64,000 nt of DNA from Capsaspora owczarzaki ATCC 30864 (GCF_000151315.2 NW_011887301.1:1-64000), one strand, 5' to 3'; numbered from the stretch's first letter, positions 10,757 to 25,325 are shown. A program made the numbers and translations. Notes: generated by a model from the letters alone, not told the origin.

Positions 10757-12460
10757 CTACGACTGCGAACGGAAGCTGTGCAGCCAGCTCTTCCACGGCT
10801 CTTGCATCAGCGCGCGAGCCTGCGAGTTGGGCAAGGTGCCGTACACCACCACTCCACCAAGCCCGGGTGGGGCAGAAGAGACCAAGATAAAGTTGGGCAG
10901 CGGCGGAGGCGCGCCATGAAGCAAAAAGAAGGGGTGTCCAGTCCCAAAATCGGCACCAAAGACTGGAAAATGTGCCCAGTGCGTGAGAATGGTGCCATTG
11001 CGGAGAAGATCGGCGCCAATCATCATTCGACTCATGTCGTTCTCGTCTGCCTGGCGCTGGAGCCAAGAAATATCCGCATTGAACTGTGTTTCGCCGTTGG
11101 ATTGGACGGTGGCGTGCAAATGCTGCACAATGCGATGGAAGGGCTCGTTGCTCAACTCGTCCACGCCCATCGTCACGCTGGCTTGTAGTGTGGCGGCGGT
11201 GCCGTACAGATCAGGAAGGCTCGCTTTACGATTCCGCATGTTCATAAACATGTGCATGTGAACGGGCGAGTGCAGGGGCAGCTCTCTGAGTTTTGCCGTG
11301 ATGCGCCACATGTGCGCTGCAAGCACGTCGTTTGTCGTCACGTACTCGCCAGGGGACAGGCCTGCGCTGGCAGCGTGCTTCATGTTTGCAATCTCGGCGT
11401 CAGTGAAGTGGATGGCAAAACCACCTGTCGTCAAAGAAGACGCCAAAGCGCGAGCTGCAAAGATGGGGAACTTGAGCACTGACACTTGCTGCATGGTGCG
11501 TCGGGGCGACTCTGAGGGCAGGTCGGCAAAGTCGTCCTGCAAGCGCTGCAGCTCGTCCAAGGCGATTCCGTCCATCATTTTGCTCGTCTCAAACACGCAG
11601 CGCGGAATGGCAGTCGCAGCGGCGGCCATATCTTGGTGCACATCACTCCAGTCCTTGAAGAAGCGGAAAAAGCCGGATCCGTCCATGACTGCATGAATGA
11701 TGCACAGTCCGATGATGGTAATGTCGGGGTTGTCAACCAGCCGGCATACGTGGACCTTGATCAGCGGGTGATGGATGGCGCCGCTCGTCGAAAACTTTAA
11801 TTCGGGAACGGCGATCGCTCCCACTGTGAATGCGCGCATGAGCGGGTCTTCCAGCGAGAGTGCGTCGACGGGGACGTTTGCGAGCTGCCCGACAATGAAC
11901 GGAAAGCCCTCGTTGGAGCATCTGACGGCAATCCGCGAGCGCAGGCCCGTCGCTTGGTTGAGTGCAGACGGCGCCTTGACAATGCGCCCGGTGAGGTGCG
12001 GGTAGAGCTCTGTGACTGTGCGGGCGAGCGACTTGAGCAGCGCCGCCGGGCTGAGCGACCCGCGAAATGCCCACCCGACGCCGATACCGTCAAACTGGGC
12101 GCAAAACTGGTCAACGGGCGACAGTGGCAGGAATGCGCACTCGGTTGGCGCAGGGGCAGGAGCTCTGGCAGCACTGGCAGCACTTGGCTCGTCGGGCTGT
12201 GCTGATGGCGGCGGCGGCGGCGGCTTGGAGAAGAGCGCATCGACGAGCCCGGACAAGAACGACCCCGCCGAGCCAGCGGACGTGCCTGCGCTTGAGCTTG
12301 GGTCTGTGCTTGTGCTTGTGCTGGTGGACGGGGCTGCGGGCTGCGGCAGTGCGAGCGTCACAAAGCCGGGTGGAAATTCGCGCGGCGACTTCTGAGCGTC
12401 CCAGCGAACGACATGCGACTCGACTGCAGCGAAGAGCGGCGGCGGTGGCGATGGCGGCAT
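10757..12460 (-). CDS. BAHD-family acyl-CoA acyltransferase
   Basis: Intronless 567-residue protein of the BAHD/PF02458 transferase family, which moves acyl groups from acyl-CoA to O or N acceptors in plant and fungal specialised metabolism. The catalytic HxxxD motif is present as IIHAVMDGSGF near the middle, and the C-terminal structural motif DFGWG appears as GADFGTGHPFF. The N-terminal FLPLSPVDQF corresponds to the family's LSxxD start, and LKSLARTVTELYPHLTGRI to the usual L..TL...YP..AGR. A Pro/Ser/Thr-rich insert at about residues 38-110 splits the N terminus. ATG at 12458-12460 is the first in frame. The acceptor substrate cannot be told. It overlaps no neighbour but ends only about 110 bp from the TRAPPC2L stop, in a convergent arrangement. 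Confidence 0.88.
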   Translation of the reverse strand: MPPSPPPPLFAAVESHVVRWDAQKSPREFPPGFVTLALPQPAAPSTSTSTSTDPSSSAGTSAGSAGSFLSGLVDALFSKPPPPPPSAQPDEPSAASAARAPAPAPTECAFLPLSPVDQFCAQFDGIGVGWAFRGSLSPAALLKSLARTVTELYPHLTGRIVKAPSALNQATGLRSRIAVRCSNEGFPFIVGQLANVPVDALSLEDPLMRAFTVGAIAVPELKFSTSGAIHHPLIKVHVCRLVDNPDITIIGLCIIHAVMDGSGFFRFFKDWSDVHQDMAAAATAIPRCVFETSKMMDGIALDELQRLQDDFADLPSESPRRTMQQVSVLKFPIFAARALASSLTTGGFAIHFTDAEIANMKHAASAGLSPGEYVTTNDVLAAHMWRITAKLRELPLHSPVHMHMFMNMRNRKASLPDLYGTAATLQASVTMGVDELSNEPFHRIVQHLHATVQSNGETQFNADISWLQRQADENDMSRMMIGADLLRNGTILTHWAHFPVFGADFGTGHPFFLLHGAPPPLPNFILVSSAPPGLGGVVVYGTLPNSQARALMQEPWKSWLHSFRSQS

Positions 12461-13444
12461 GATGATGCTTTGTGTGGCGAGGAGTGGTGCTATTGTTTGA
12501 GACTTGTTCGCAGTTGAGGAGAGGCTCGGAAGGAGAAGGTGGGAAAACGACGAACGAGGGGCGCGAAGAAGGTGTGGAAAAGGTGTGACTTGTGACGGAC
12601 TTGAAACAAGGATGAGTGAAAAGATGAGTGAAAGGATGAGGGAATGACTGAGTGAATGAGTGAATGAGTGAATGAATACAAATGTGATCGAAAGCGGTGA
12701 AGGAAGAAAAAGGTGTGATTGTGCTTCGGATTGGTGCGTTTGAGGTGGTCAGAAGCGCAGACAAACACGACTGGATTTTGAGAGCACGGCAACGACAAGG
12801 ACCCGGGGGGGGGGGCGCGAGCTGCAATCCTTGTGAAACCAACCCAACGAGCAAGGGCGAAGAGAGAAAAAAACAAAAGAACGAGACAGGCTTCGAGAGC
12901 ATCCGTTCATTGTGAATACCGGCTCGAAGAACTGGTCATGGAGATGAAAGCATCAACATTCATACAGATCAAACGCATACACTTGCACAGCAGCACCGAG
13001 TCATGGTGCACACGAAGAGATTGGAAAGAAGCAACCAAACCAAAAAGACGTCCCGTTCAATCTCGGCTAGCACCGAGTGCACACCAGAATGTCAACCCGG
13101 TCTTGTTGTTGTTGACACCATTGTGTGTGTTGTGCGTCGCCTTTGAGAGCTGCGAGGCGCCTGACAGCAGAGTCGGGATTGCTGAACGAATCATGGTCCA
13201 GTTGGCGTTGCTTTTCGCAGAAATGCGCGTGCGTTACGACGATCGCGCATCATACTGTGCATCATAGAACATCCAGCGCGCTGTTCCATCCATTGCCGGA
13301 TGTGCAGCGGCGGGGAGGGTTGCTCTGACTGAGCATGTACGTTTGATTGATGTAGAACGACGAGGCCTTCTCGCCCTGCCGTTCAAACTTGGAGGCAACA
13401 CTATGAACGACGGTGACCACGCAGAGTGTGTGTGCATGTATGCC
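12461..13444. other. Intergenic with GAAT-type repeats, no gene seen
   Basis: About 980 bp between the BAHD start and the PET117 stop. It contains imperfect GATGAGTGAA repeats at 12609-12677 and a 10-G run near 12810. Short frames on either strand show no family features, and some overlap the BAHD gene in other frames. Confidence 0.55.
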
Positions 13445-13876
13445 CTACTTGGACACCGGGGTGGTGGTGGTGGTAATGGTGCGCCTCTCGTTCTGCTGCT
13501 CTTGCTCGAGCTGCACTGTGAGCGCGGCCTGTCTGTCCAGCTCGCGGCGGTTTTCTAGTTTGCGCTGCTGGCGTTCGAGATCGCGCTCGATGCCCATTCG
13601 CAGGCGCTGACAAAAGCCAAGCCAAGCAGAGTGAGTGAGTGAGTGAGTGAGTGAGCGAGTGAGCACATGTTGGATGCTGGGGCAGATGCAACGGCACCTG
13701 AGAAGAGTTAACCACACTCTCACACTCTCGCTCTATTGACTTTGATGGTGATGATCATGACGATGAGGTTGGTGGCTCACCTCGCGATCGGACTGCTGGT
13801 TGGAGTGCACATAGTAAATGATGCCAACGGTCGCTGCAGTCGACACGGCGAGAAAGGACTTTGCAGCAAACGACAT
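13445..13876 (-). CDS. PET117: Cytochrome c oxidase assembly protein PET117
   Basis: Small mitochondrial inner-membrane protein needed for complex IV assembly (it links heme a synthase and MR-1S in animals). Two exons, 13781-13876 and 13445-13606, encode 85 residues, close to human PET117 (81). MSFAAKSFLAVSTAATVGII forms the N-terminal membrane anchor. The second exon's RLRMGIERDLERQQRKLENR matches human RLRDGVIRDIERQIRKKENI, and LTVQLEQEQQN matches LTEQLEAERE. The phase-0 intron falls exactly between anchor and helix. The C terminus ends in a Thr run encoded by an ACC tract. It is too short to be found without splicing. Confidence 0.92.
13631..13656 (+). repeat. (GAGT)n tract in PET117 intron
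   Basis: About six GAGT units in the PET117 intron, just upstream (on the minus strand) of the second exon's polypyrimidine region. Confidence 0.8.
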
Positions 13877-14009
13877 TGTTGGATGGCAATTCTAAGACTG
13901 GATCTGAGGGCAATACAATATCATGCACCAAATGCAGTCGTAGATCTAGTATGCCTGATCCTTTCCACCGTCAGCTCGGCTGATCATTTGTGTTTTTTTT
14001 TTCCAAATC

Positions 14010-14055
<46 letters not shown>

Positions 14056-14154
14056 CGGTTACACAAAAGCTGAAGAGATGCGAAGGATCAGACCTCCTGC
14101 TGATGGCTTCAAAATTGCGATTTCGCGATTTGGCAGCTTGCTTGGTCGTCGATC
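13877..14154. other. Intergenic with (CAA)n tract
   Basis: A 278-bp spacer between two minus genes. About 21 CAA units occupy 13990-14053 (TTG on the minus strand). No gene seen. Confidence 0.7.
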
Positions 14155-17726
<3,572 letters not shown>

Positions 17727-18500
17727 GGGTGCGAAAGCAACGAAATAGACTGAAGTGAAACAGATTTTGTTTCTCTTTTGAGAAGTGATTGTTTTCCTCC
17801 AATTCCGAACCTTGCCCATCATGATCCAAAATCCAGTGCGAGTATGATCGAGTTTTGAAATTTCTCCCCGGGGGTAGAAGGGGACGGGGAAAGGGGCAGA
17901 GATCAGGCTCAACGATGACAAAGAGCAATCACAGACACACTGAGCTTGTTACGAACTGGGCTCATCCCAAATCGGTCTTCCCCTCATTCTACACTGTGTT
18001 CTTAGTAAACGATACCTCCGCATACTTTTCGTACGCTTCAGTAGTGATTTTAGGTCAAGTTCCGGGTAAGGTCGTAACAGTTTCGCTCAGACTCTCGTGT
18101 TCTTCTTCTTCTTCGTCCTCCGCTTCGTTCTCCTCGTATGACTGTTGCTTTTCATCATTGCTCTGATTTTGTTCACATCTGTATTCGTCACTCTTTTTTT
18201 TTGTTTCTTTATTCAACTTTCCTTCTTTCCGTTGTTTCACTTTTTCAAAAAAAAAAATCAAAGAAAGCCGAAACGGTTTGAAACCATTTTCACTTTCCTT
18301 CACTTTTTTCTTTGTTGCTTTCGTTTTCTTCTTCCTTTTCTCCTTTCAGCACTTCTTTTTTCACTTTTTCGCTGAATTCACCATTCAATAACATCATCGA
18401 CCTGGAACGACACAGCGAGCAGTGCTTTGTCGTTGCAGTGATCCAAAAGAAACCGTCAACCATCCCAGCTCCGTACAACGAGGCCAAACAGAACTTACCG
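17727..18500. promoter_or_regulatory. Divergent promoter, Crinkler-type / TPX2-like
   Basis: About 770 bp between divergent start codons. The right half (18060-18370) is strikingly T/C-rich on the plus strand, leading into the TPX2-like 5' UTR. No other gene is supported. Confidence 0.4.
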
Positions 18501-21436
18501 ATGGAGAACGAAGCACCACAGCAACAGCAGCAGCAACCACAAGAACCAGCACAGCCTGTGCTGGCACTGGACTTGTCCATCTGCGACTTTGCAGCGGACG
18601 AGGCGGCGGCCGCGTCGGGCGACATGGACTTCATGTGGGACTGCGATGCGCCAGGCTTCACCGACTTTACAAGCGAGCAGGAGGCTGCTGCGGACGGCGC
18701 CGACAGTTGGTTTGGTGAGTGCAGTGATGTTGTTGGCTTCCTACTCATGCATGCAGCGGCGAGCCGTTGTGAGTGAGAGTGGATTGGGTTTTGAAAAAAA
18801 AAAAAAAAAAAAAAAAAAGAGCAAACGAGCGGGAAAAAACGACCTGTCAAAAATTTATGAAACCGTTTCAAAAAAAAAAAAAAAAAAAAAAAAACAAGAT
18901 GAAATGGGGAAAATCAATGCAGAATCAACAGCCGATGAGTGAATGTTGGATGATCGAAAACGAACACTCGACAAAGCCAACACTGCAGACGGAAAAAGAG
19001 AGAGCAGACCGTTTGCTAAACCAACGCAAAATGCCTTGAACGCTGACAGACAAGCTGACTGCTGCCAACGCCGAAGCAGGCGGCCGGCCCAAGACAAGCT
19101 CTGCACACAAGCGCTCAGCTGCGCCCCGCTCATTCATTGAAAACGGGCGCGGAACAGCGGCAAACGAAGCCTCCATCGAATCGTCGCCGTTGGCTGACGT
19201 GCCTGCCATCCCATCTACCACTACTGCCACTACCACGACAGCTGCGACTGCACGAGGTGTTCTCAACGCACAACTGGTGCCAATGCACTTGCGTCAACTG
19301 GCTACAGAACCCATGATGGTGGATGCATCGCTTCCGCCTGCGACTCCTGCCGCACGTCGTGGTGCTCCGGGTTTGCCCCCTGGCTCCGTCCGTGCAGCTG
19401 CAGCGTCCCACCAGCCGATCGTGCAGTCCACCCCGAGTTATGCCAGACCGTTGACACGACCGCAGCAACCTGGCACTGCTGCTGCTGCTGCTGCTGGACA
19501 ATCGCGCATTGCCCAGTACCCTCGCCCAACTGTGAACGCCCCGGCTTCGACCATCCGAAATCCAACGATCGCAACAAGCAGCGCTCGACCTCTGCTCACC
19601 GTCCCAATCACCCCTTCCTTTGGCCGTCCGCGAGGAGCACCCGCCGCCGCCGCTGCTCCTGCTGCAACTCCCGCTTACGCTCGTCAACAGACTACTGCTC
19701 ACAACCAAGCTCGCGGCCTCTTCCCACCCTCCACTCCTGCATCCAACAACAACAGCAACGGGAGAAGCCAGTACCCGAGCGCAACGCCTGCCTCTGTGCG
19801 TCGAGCCAGGCTCCAGACCGAGCCACACATCACCGTACCCATCACGCCCGAGTTTGTGCGACGCGAGCGCGCCCGAGTGTCTGCTCGCCAGGGGCTGTCG
19901 TCTGAGGATTTGGAGCTGCAACGAATTATGAGGGAGCGCGAGGAACTTCAGCGCGCCCGGCAGGCTTCGCGCTCTGCGCTCACTCGCTCTCTGAATGGGC
20001 TTTCGAGCTACATGCCCGTTCGCTCCACTGTCCCGCTCACAGAGCCGCAAGAGTTCCAGTTCTCCACCTCAACTCGTTCTCGATCCCGGAGCTCGAGCGT
20101 GTCTTCCTCTTCCTCCGCCAACACATCTGTGATGGAAGATTCTGTCGCCACCACAGTGCGCGGAATGAACAGGTCGCGCTCTGGCAGCGTCTCCTCCGCT
20201 ACAGGCGCTGGTGCGATGACCAGCCTGCCTCGGTTTGCCATGCCCACTGCCAGCGTTGCTGCTCGCAACGGCAACTCGAGTGCCCCGGCCCGCGCGCCGT
20301 CTGCGGCTCCCGCGTCTTCTCGCGTCACACAGCCAGTGCCGTTCCAGTTTGCCTCTTCTTCCCGCGGTACCCGTGCCAGCGATTTGACTACGATTCCTCA
20401 GCAAAACCACGCTGCCGCTCGTCCCTCCAATCCGCAAGTTCGATCGGTCCAGCGCCGCGAACTGACCGTGCCCATCTCGCCAAAGCTCTCCAAGAGTCAT
20501 CGCTCTCGTCGTGAGCCAGCCTTGTCGTCAGAGGAGCGCCAATTGCAGGAGATTGAAGCAGCGCGGGAGAAGATGCGAGCTCGTGCGACAAGTGCACCGA
20601 CGCATGCATCCACCTCGAGTCGCCAAGTTGCTGTTGTTCGTCGCGAGCTCACAGTCCCTCAGTCTCCCATGCTTTCCACGCGCTTCCGCAACACTGATCG
20701 CCAACGGAATGTGCCAGCCGAGTCTGAATCCCATCGCCTACCAGCGCCTGTTCCCGCTATTCGTCGCCAACAAGCGCCAGCTGTCAGTCGGCCAGTCGAA
20801 CGCAGCGAGCCACGCATCACCGTGCCGCAGTCACCCATGTTTGCTTCGCGAGCGTTGCAAATGGCCCGCCAGCAGCGACAGGAAAGCACGGCTACCTCTG
20901 CACCGATACCCGCATCGGTCTCCCGCAGGACGTCTGCTCGCCCCAGCATGCCGCGATCTGCCTTTTCCAGGGCGATTCAAGAAGCAGCGGCAGCAGCAGC
21001 ATCAGCGCCAGTTGAATCCGACATGCCCACCGTCGATCACGCCGAACCGGAAGAGGAGCAGGCTGCCTGCCGCGCTGATTGCAGTTTCGAGGGCGAAGAT
21101 GCCGAGCTGAGCAGGCTGCCTCAAACGCCGCTGTCAACGGGCTTGAGCTGCACCTCACGGCCAGACCTCGAAGAGAATGGCTGGCAAGAGCGTCTGGCGA
21201 CCCAGCGACACGACCGAATTCCCTTCAGCGTTGTCGCTTCGAACGCGTCCATTGTCGTTCCGTTCCCGTCAACGAAATCCCCTTTTCTTAGTCGCAGCAA
21301 CTCCCTCTGCGTGCAATCAGAACTGAACGACGTGTCCGCGTTGCAAGGCGAGATGGCGGATGACGACGATGACAGTGTTGTGCGTCCCTCTGCCCAACGT
21401 CCCTCCGCCCAACACTGGGACCAAGTTGTGTGCTAA
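18501..21436 (+). CDS. TPX2-like spindle assembly protein
   Basis: Two exons, 18501-18714 and 19050-21436 (phase 1), give 866 residues. The N terminus reads CDAPGFTDF then GADSWFDKL, the same order and spacing class as the Aurora-A-binding start of TPX2 (YDAPSDFINF ... NIDSWFEEK). Five copies of an [L/I]TVP[I/Q][S/T]P motif, at about 19588, 19823, 20455, 20641 and 20811, match the TPX2 C-terminal LTVPVSPKFSTRF that contacts kinesin-5; the fourth copy reads LTVPQSPMLSTRFR. PFQFASSSRG and EFQFSTSTRS resemble TPX2's PFxFxTxxR elements. The rest is basic, Ser/Ala/Arg-rich and mostly disordered, with helical ERQLQEIEAARE segments after two of the motifs. The first intron holds two long poly-A runs. 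The expected role is targeting Aurora A and promoting microtubule nucleation; this is inferred from motifs. Confidence 0.72.
18794..18894 (+). repeat. Poly(A) runs in TPX2-like intron
   Basis: Two runs of more than 20 A (about 18796-18818 and 18870-18893) lie inside the 335-bp intron, about 50 bp apart. Confidence 0.9.
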
Positions 21437-21674
21437 AAGCAAAATGTTGATAAATGTGCGATTTTTTCCATGGTGCATCCGTTTTATGTGTGTGTTGATC
21501 CCAAGCCGATTTCTTTGTTAGTAAATGTGTTGAAGACTGAAGTTTGGACTTTTTTGGTGTTTTGCTTTCATGTTCAGTTTCCCCCCCCCCCAATAACCTG
21601 AAACATGCTTGCAGGAAAGATACGAGAAACATCTCATTGCACAGTATCTGCCAATCCAAACAACACCACGGGCA

Positions 21675-22945
21675 CTAACGACGAGTATTAAACTTTTCAG
21701 CACGCGCGGCTTGGCGCTCCTTCTTGGCGAGACGCTTTGCGGTAGCCTCATCCATCTGGTCTGATTGCTGATCTCCTCGGGAGAACCACGACATGACCAG
21801 CGGTCCGAGGAACATGCCCCAGACCTTGTACGTTGCAAACACAGGAATCTGTCCAACAAGAGCGAACGATTGGTGAGGTGAGAGGTTTTGCAAAACTTCC
21901 AAACCCAAAGCGCGCAAGACCATACCACAGCCCAAATCAACCATGCAGCGTTAAAGAACACAGACAGAGCCTTCACTGCGCAGTTGACGTAGATGACATC
22001 TTTGTAGTACCTGTTGCAACAACCAAAATTGAGCTCTCGGGGGGGGGGGATTTTGCAACAACCAAACAACCAAACAAAAATGGTCATTGACTCAAGCCAA
22101 CAAAACAACCACTGACTCGGAAAGACCTCCAGCATCCAAGTCATGGCCAGCATCAAGGAGCTCGCCTGAGGGAGAGAAGCTTGCGCGACCGCTGGCAGCG
22201 AGCAGCGAGTAGCAAATCGCATCCGATCCAACGACACCGGCAGCAGCCACCTTCGCCGTCCAACCGCGCGCGTTCACCGCATTTTGTACCAGAGTCCGCG
22301 ACATGTCGTTTTGAGTGGCCAAACTGTGAGTTGCTGTGTTCATGAAATCTGCAACCCACAAAAACATGGGCGGGATTCGTTACCCAGATCCACGTTGACA
22401 TGCTGTCAAACTGCCATCCGATGCGCACGAGCAAGAAGAGCACCTGAATTGTTCAATAATGAATGCAAGGGGTGAGTTTTTTTTTTTTTTTTTGCTTTTG
22501 CGTGAGTGGATCACGACCTCAATGGCAGGCGAGAGACTGAGAGTTCAATCTCGAGTCAGTCAGGGTCACTCGGTGGGCCGGTTCGTCCAGACCCGGACCC
22601 GGACACACAGACAGACACTCGGTGGGCCGGTTCGTCCAGACCCGGACCCGGACACACAGACAGACAGACAGACAGACAGACAGAAGCACTCTCGATGGTT
22701 GCAATGATTGCGGGCTTACAAGCGAGATGAGCACAATGTTGAGGTGCAGCGACAGGATGCGCTTGTTCGCCTCGTAGATGCGCTTGTTACTCGAGTTGGC
22801 CTGCGTGAGCCACCAAAGCAGCAAAACACACAACGCAGGCGATCGTCAGTGGATCAGCGTAAAGCAAAGTGGACCACGAACGCAACCGGCAGTGTTTGAG
22901 CCAGACTCGAATTGTAATGCTCGTTCAGTGAAACGGCCTCACCAT
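21675..22945 (-). CDS. TMEM208: TMEM208/SND2 homologue
   Basis: ER membrane protein of the SRP-independent (SND) targeting route. The first coding exon is only the ATG (22943-22945), followed by GTGAGG; exon 22720-22800 gives ANSSNKRIYEANKRILSLHL, matching human KKQIFEENRETLKFYLR. Exon 22384-22443 carries TM1, and an exon from 22250 continues VAAAGVVGSDAICYSLL (TM2) and FSPSGELLDAGHDLDAGG (human FSEDGALMDGGMDLN). Then YYKDVIYVNCAVKALSVFF (human LKDVILLTAIVQVLS) and the final exon IPVFATYKVWGMFLGPLVMS with a basic tail ending in TAG at 21675. The junction after DLDAGG has no phase-matched donor I can see, so that boundary is unresolved. All three membrane segments and the conserved acidic loop are present. 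Confidence 0.85.
22566..22684 (+). repeat. 49-bp tandem duplication plus (CAGA)n
   Basis: Two adjacent near-perfect copies of a unit starting CACTCGGTGGGCCGGTTCGT, containing ACCCGGACCCGGACACACAG, are followed by a (CAGA)n run. All lie within an intron of TMEM208. Confidence 0.9.
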
Positions 22946-23087
22946 TATGACTGTGCAGGAAACAATTTAGACTGAGCTCGTCATTGTATCAAGAATAGAA
23001 CAATGTTGCACAGTCAACATAACAATGCGAGCTAGAAGTTGCTACAAGGCGGCCAAGCGTACAATTTACTCAAAAACAACTCAACCG

Positions 23088-25076
23088 CTACGATCGCCCC
23101 AAAAGTCGCTCAAACAAGCCAGAGTTGCGCTTGATCAGACCTTCCAGACATTGCGCAGTGTCGTGCATGCACGCGTCGAGTGGAAACTGGCTGGTTAGCT
23201 GCAGCACTGCCTCATTCGACACCTCGGGAACCTTGCTCACACCGCACACGACAACAACCGGCTTGTTGTATTGACGCCCAAGATCCTTCACCTGGCATGC
23301 ACCCAACAAAATGAGCGAGTGCAAAGCTTGCGTGGAAGTAGCGAGCAAGTAGCCAACTGCAAGGCGCTTACATGAGAGACAACCTTGCCGCTAAATGTTT
23401 GCGCGTCATAGCTTCCTTCGCCCGTCACAATCAAATCTGCATCTGCAATAGCACGCTCGAGTCCAAGCGTGCGGCTCAGCAACACCACTCCCTAAGAACC
23501 CTATTGGTCAGTGTTTGTCGAGTCGCCGGGTGTTTTTTCTCCGAAACCTTTCCGCTTACTCGCTGAAGTTCGGCGCCCAGCACGGCCGCAAAGCCTCCGC
23601 CTACGCCACCTGCGGCGCCAGCTCCGGGCATGACCTCGACGCTGACTCCCGTCAAAAGTTCAAGATGTTTTGTCAAGTTGACCATGCCGGCCTCCAGCTC
23701 CACCTGCAACCAACAAGAACAGTCAATCGCAAGTCCAACCAGGACACCGCACAGCTCGCAACTGCACACGCAACAAACCTGCTGAGCAGCGGTGGCTCCC
23801 TTTTGCGCGGAAAACACGGCAGTCGCGCCTTGCGGTCCGGTGAAGGGATTGGTCACGTCGCAAGCAACACGCACGACTCGATCGCTTCGACCCAAAAGAA
23901 CTTGTCGGGCACGCGCAGCCCGCGCTGCGACGCTCATGGATTGCATTTCAGCCCAGTCGCATCCTGGAAGCGACAACCGTTGGATGTGCTGCAAATCGCG
24001 ACCAGTGATTTGCTCAGGTGTTGCCCGATCCCTCAGCTCCACCTGCAGCCCCAAAGCGTGGAGCGCTCCGATGCCACCTGACCCGACAAGGAAGCAGAGT
24101 AACGTTCAGTGAAGTTGCAAGTGCAGTGGTGAAGTGAAGGACTCTCACCGTCATTCGTGGCGCTGCCACCGATTCCCAACAATAGCTCTGAGCAATCCGT
24201 AGCACATGCCGCCTATGAGAGTGAACGAACACAGGAAAGTTAGTGATGACAGAGTAGTAGAATCGGAATTGCATTATTCCCCCCTTTGTTCTTTTTGTTG
24301 TTGGCTCTTCCAACCTTGATGAGTTGCCCCAATCCCTGTTAAAACCAATCCAGAACACAATACATCAGCATTACAACGCTTCAAGATCAGACATGCACGA
24401 ATCCCCTCCCCCCTTTTGGCTCACAAAAGTGGACGCGTGTAGCGGGTTGCGTTCCGCGGCAGTCGTCAGTTCCAGGCCTAACCAGCATCCATCGAAAAGG
24501 ATGAGTCACAGAATGCAACCCTAAGACCCAGCCCAAATTACTCGCCATGCAGGTACCTGAAGCAGCTGCCATCTCAATGACCGCCAATCGTTGTGAGTGG
24601 CAAACGCCAATTTGGCCAGTGACCGGCTTTCCGTAAGGTCCTGGAACAACGCCAACAATGAATCAAAAACCAGCATCCATTGTAACCCCCCCCCCGTCCT
24701 GACTCATATGCCACGACAATTTCATAGATGCGGTGCTTGTGCTTTTGGAGAAGACAAACCTTTGACCTGAACTTGTTGAATCTCGAGCTGAAGCGGAGAG
24801 CGTAGACTGTCAATCCAGCCATCGCCGCCATCACTCATGCACATTTTGGACACGATGCAATCTGACCAAATCAAACAAACACAAAACAAAAAAAAGAACA
24901 AGGATGGATGTTCAGACCAAGTGCAATGATGATTTGGACGCTGCAGCGTTACTTGGAAGCGCGTGCTGGAGCGCCTGTGCGATCGCTGCATTGACGGCAG
25001 GACCGGCGAGGCTCTCCTTGAACTTGTCGCAGGCAACGAGGATGCGCATCGGCTGCGAGCGCGCCACGGCTGCCAT
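23088..25076 (-). CDS. Glycerate kinase (GarK/GlxK type)
   Basis: Glycerate kinase of the bacterial GarK/PF02595 fold, phosphorylating D-glycerate in serine/glyoxylate metabolism. Exons include 24953-25076, 24760-24861, 24557-24640, 24425-24477, a 21-nt microexon 24315-24335 (GLGQLIK), 24149-24212, then exons down to a stop at 23088. Motifs in order: MRILVACDKFKESLAG (family KIVIAPDSFKESL), MSDGGDGW, GPYGKPVTGQIG, AVIEMAAASGLEL, TFGLGQLI, LLLGIGGSATNDGGIGAL (nucleotide site), VACDVTNPFTGPQGA, MPGAGAAGGVGGGF, DLIVTGEGSYDAQTFSGK and KPVVVVCG. Phases agree throughout the exons checked. Its start codon lies 250 bp from the divergent HAUS4 start. Confidence 0.93.
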
Positions 25077-25325
25077 GCTTGTCGAGGTGAGTGAGATTTG
25101 GAGCGTGAACGAGCGAGAATTACAAGGACTGAGCTCTGTGCTCGGAACACAACAGCTCAGAAAGTGATGAACATGTCATACAAAATATAATGTAAGAAGT
25201 TGTTGAGCATGCTTGTGATGGCCATCGTCGCATTGGCTCAGAATGATCGTCCAAATCAAGCTCAACTCAGTCCGGCTCAGTTCAAATTTTTCACTCTCGC
25301 GCCGCTCTGACCCATCACGACGACA
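25077..25325. promoter_or_regulatory. Divergent promoter, glycerate kinase / HAUS4
   Basis: A 249-bp spacer between divergent ATGs, with AATAT-rich sequence at about 25178-25195 and two GCTCAACTCAGTCCGGCTCAG-like elements at 25250-25285. A shared promoter is inferred from distance only. Confidence 0.45.

Noticed and set aside
12111-12902. 263-codon minus frame at the BAHD gene's 5' end
   Set aside because: Overlaps the BAHD coding sequence in another frame and is otherwise low complexity.
19130-20050. 306-codon minus frame within the TPX2-like exon
   Set aside because: Antisense shadow, Ser/Arg/Cys low complexity.
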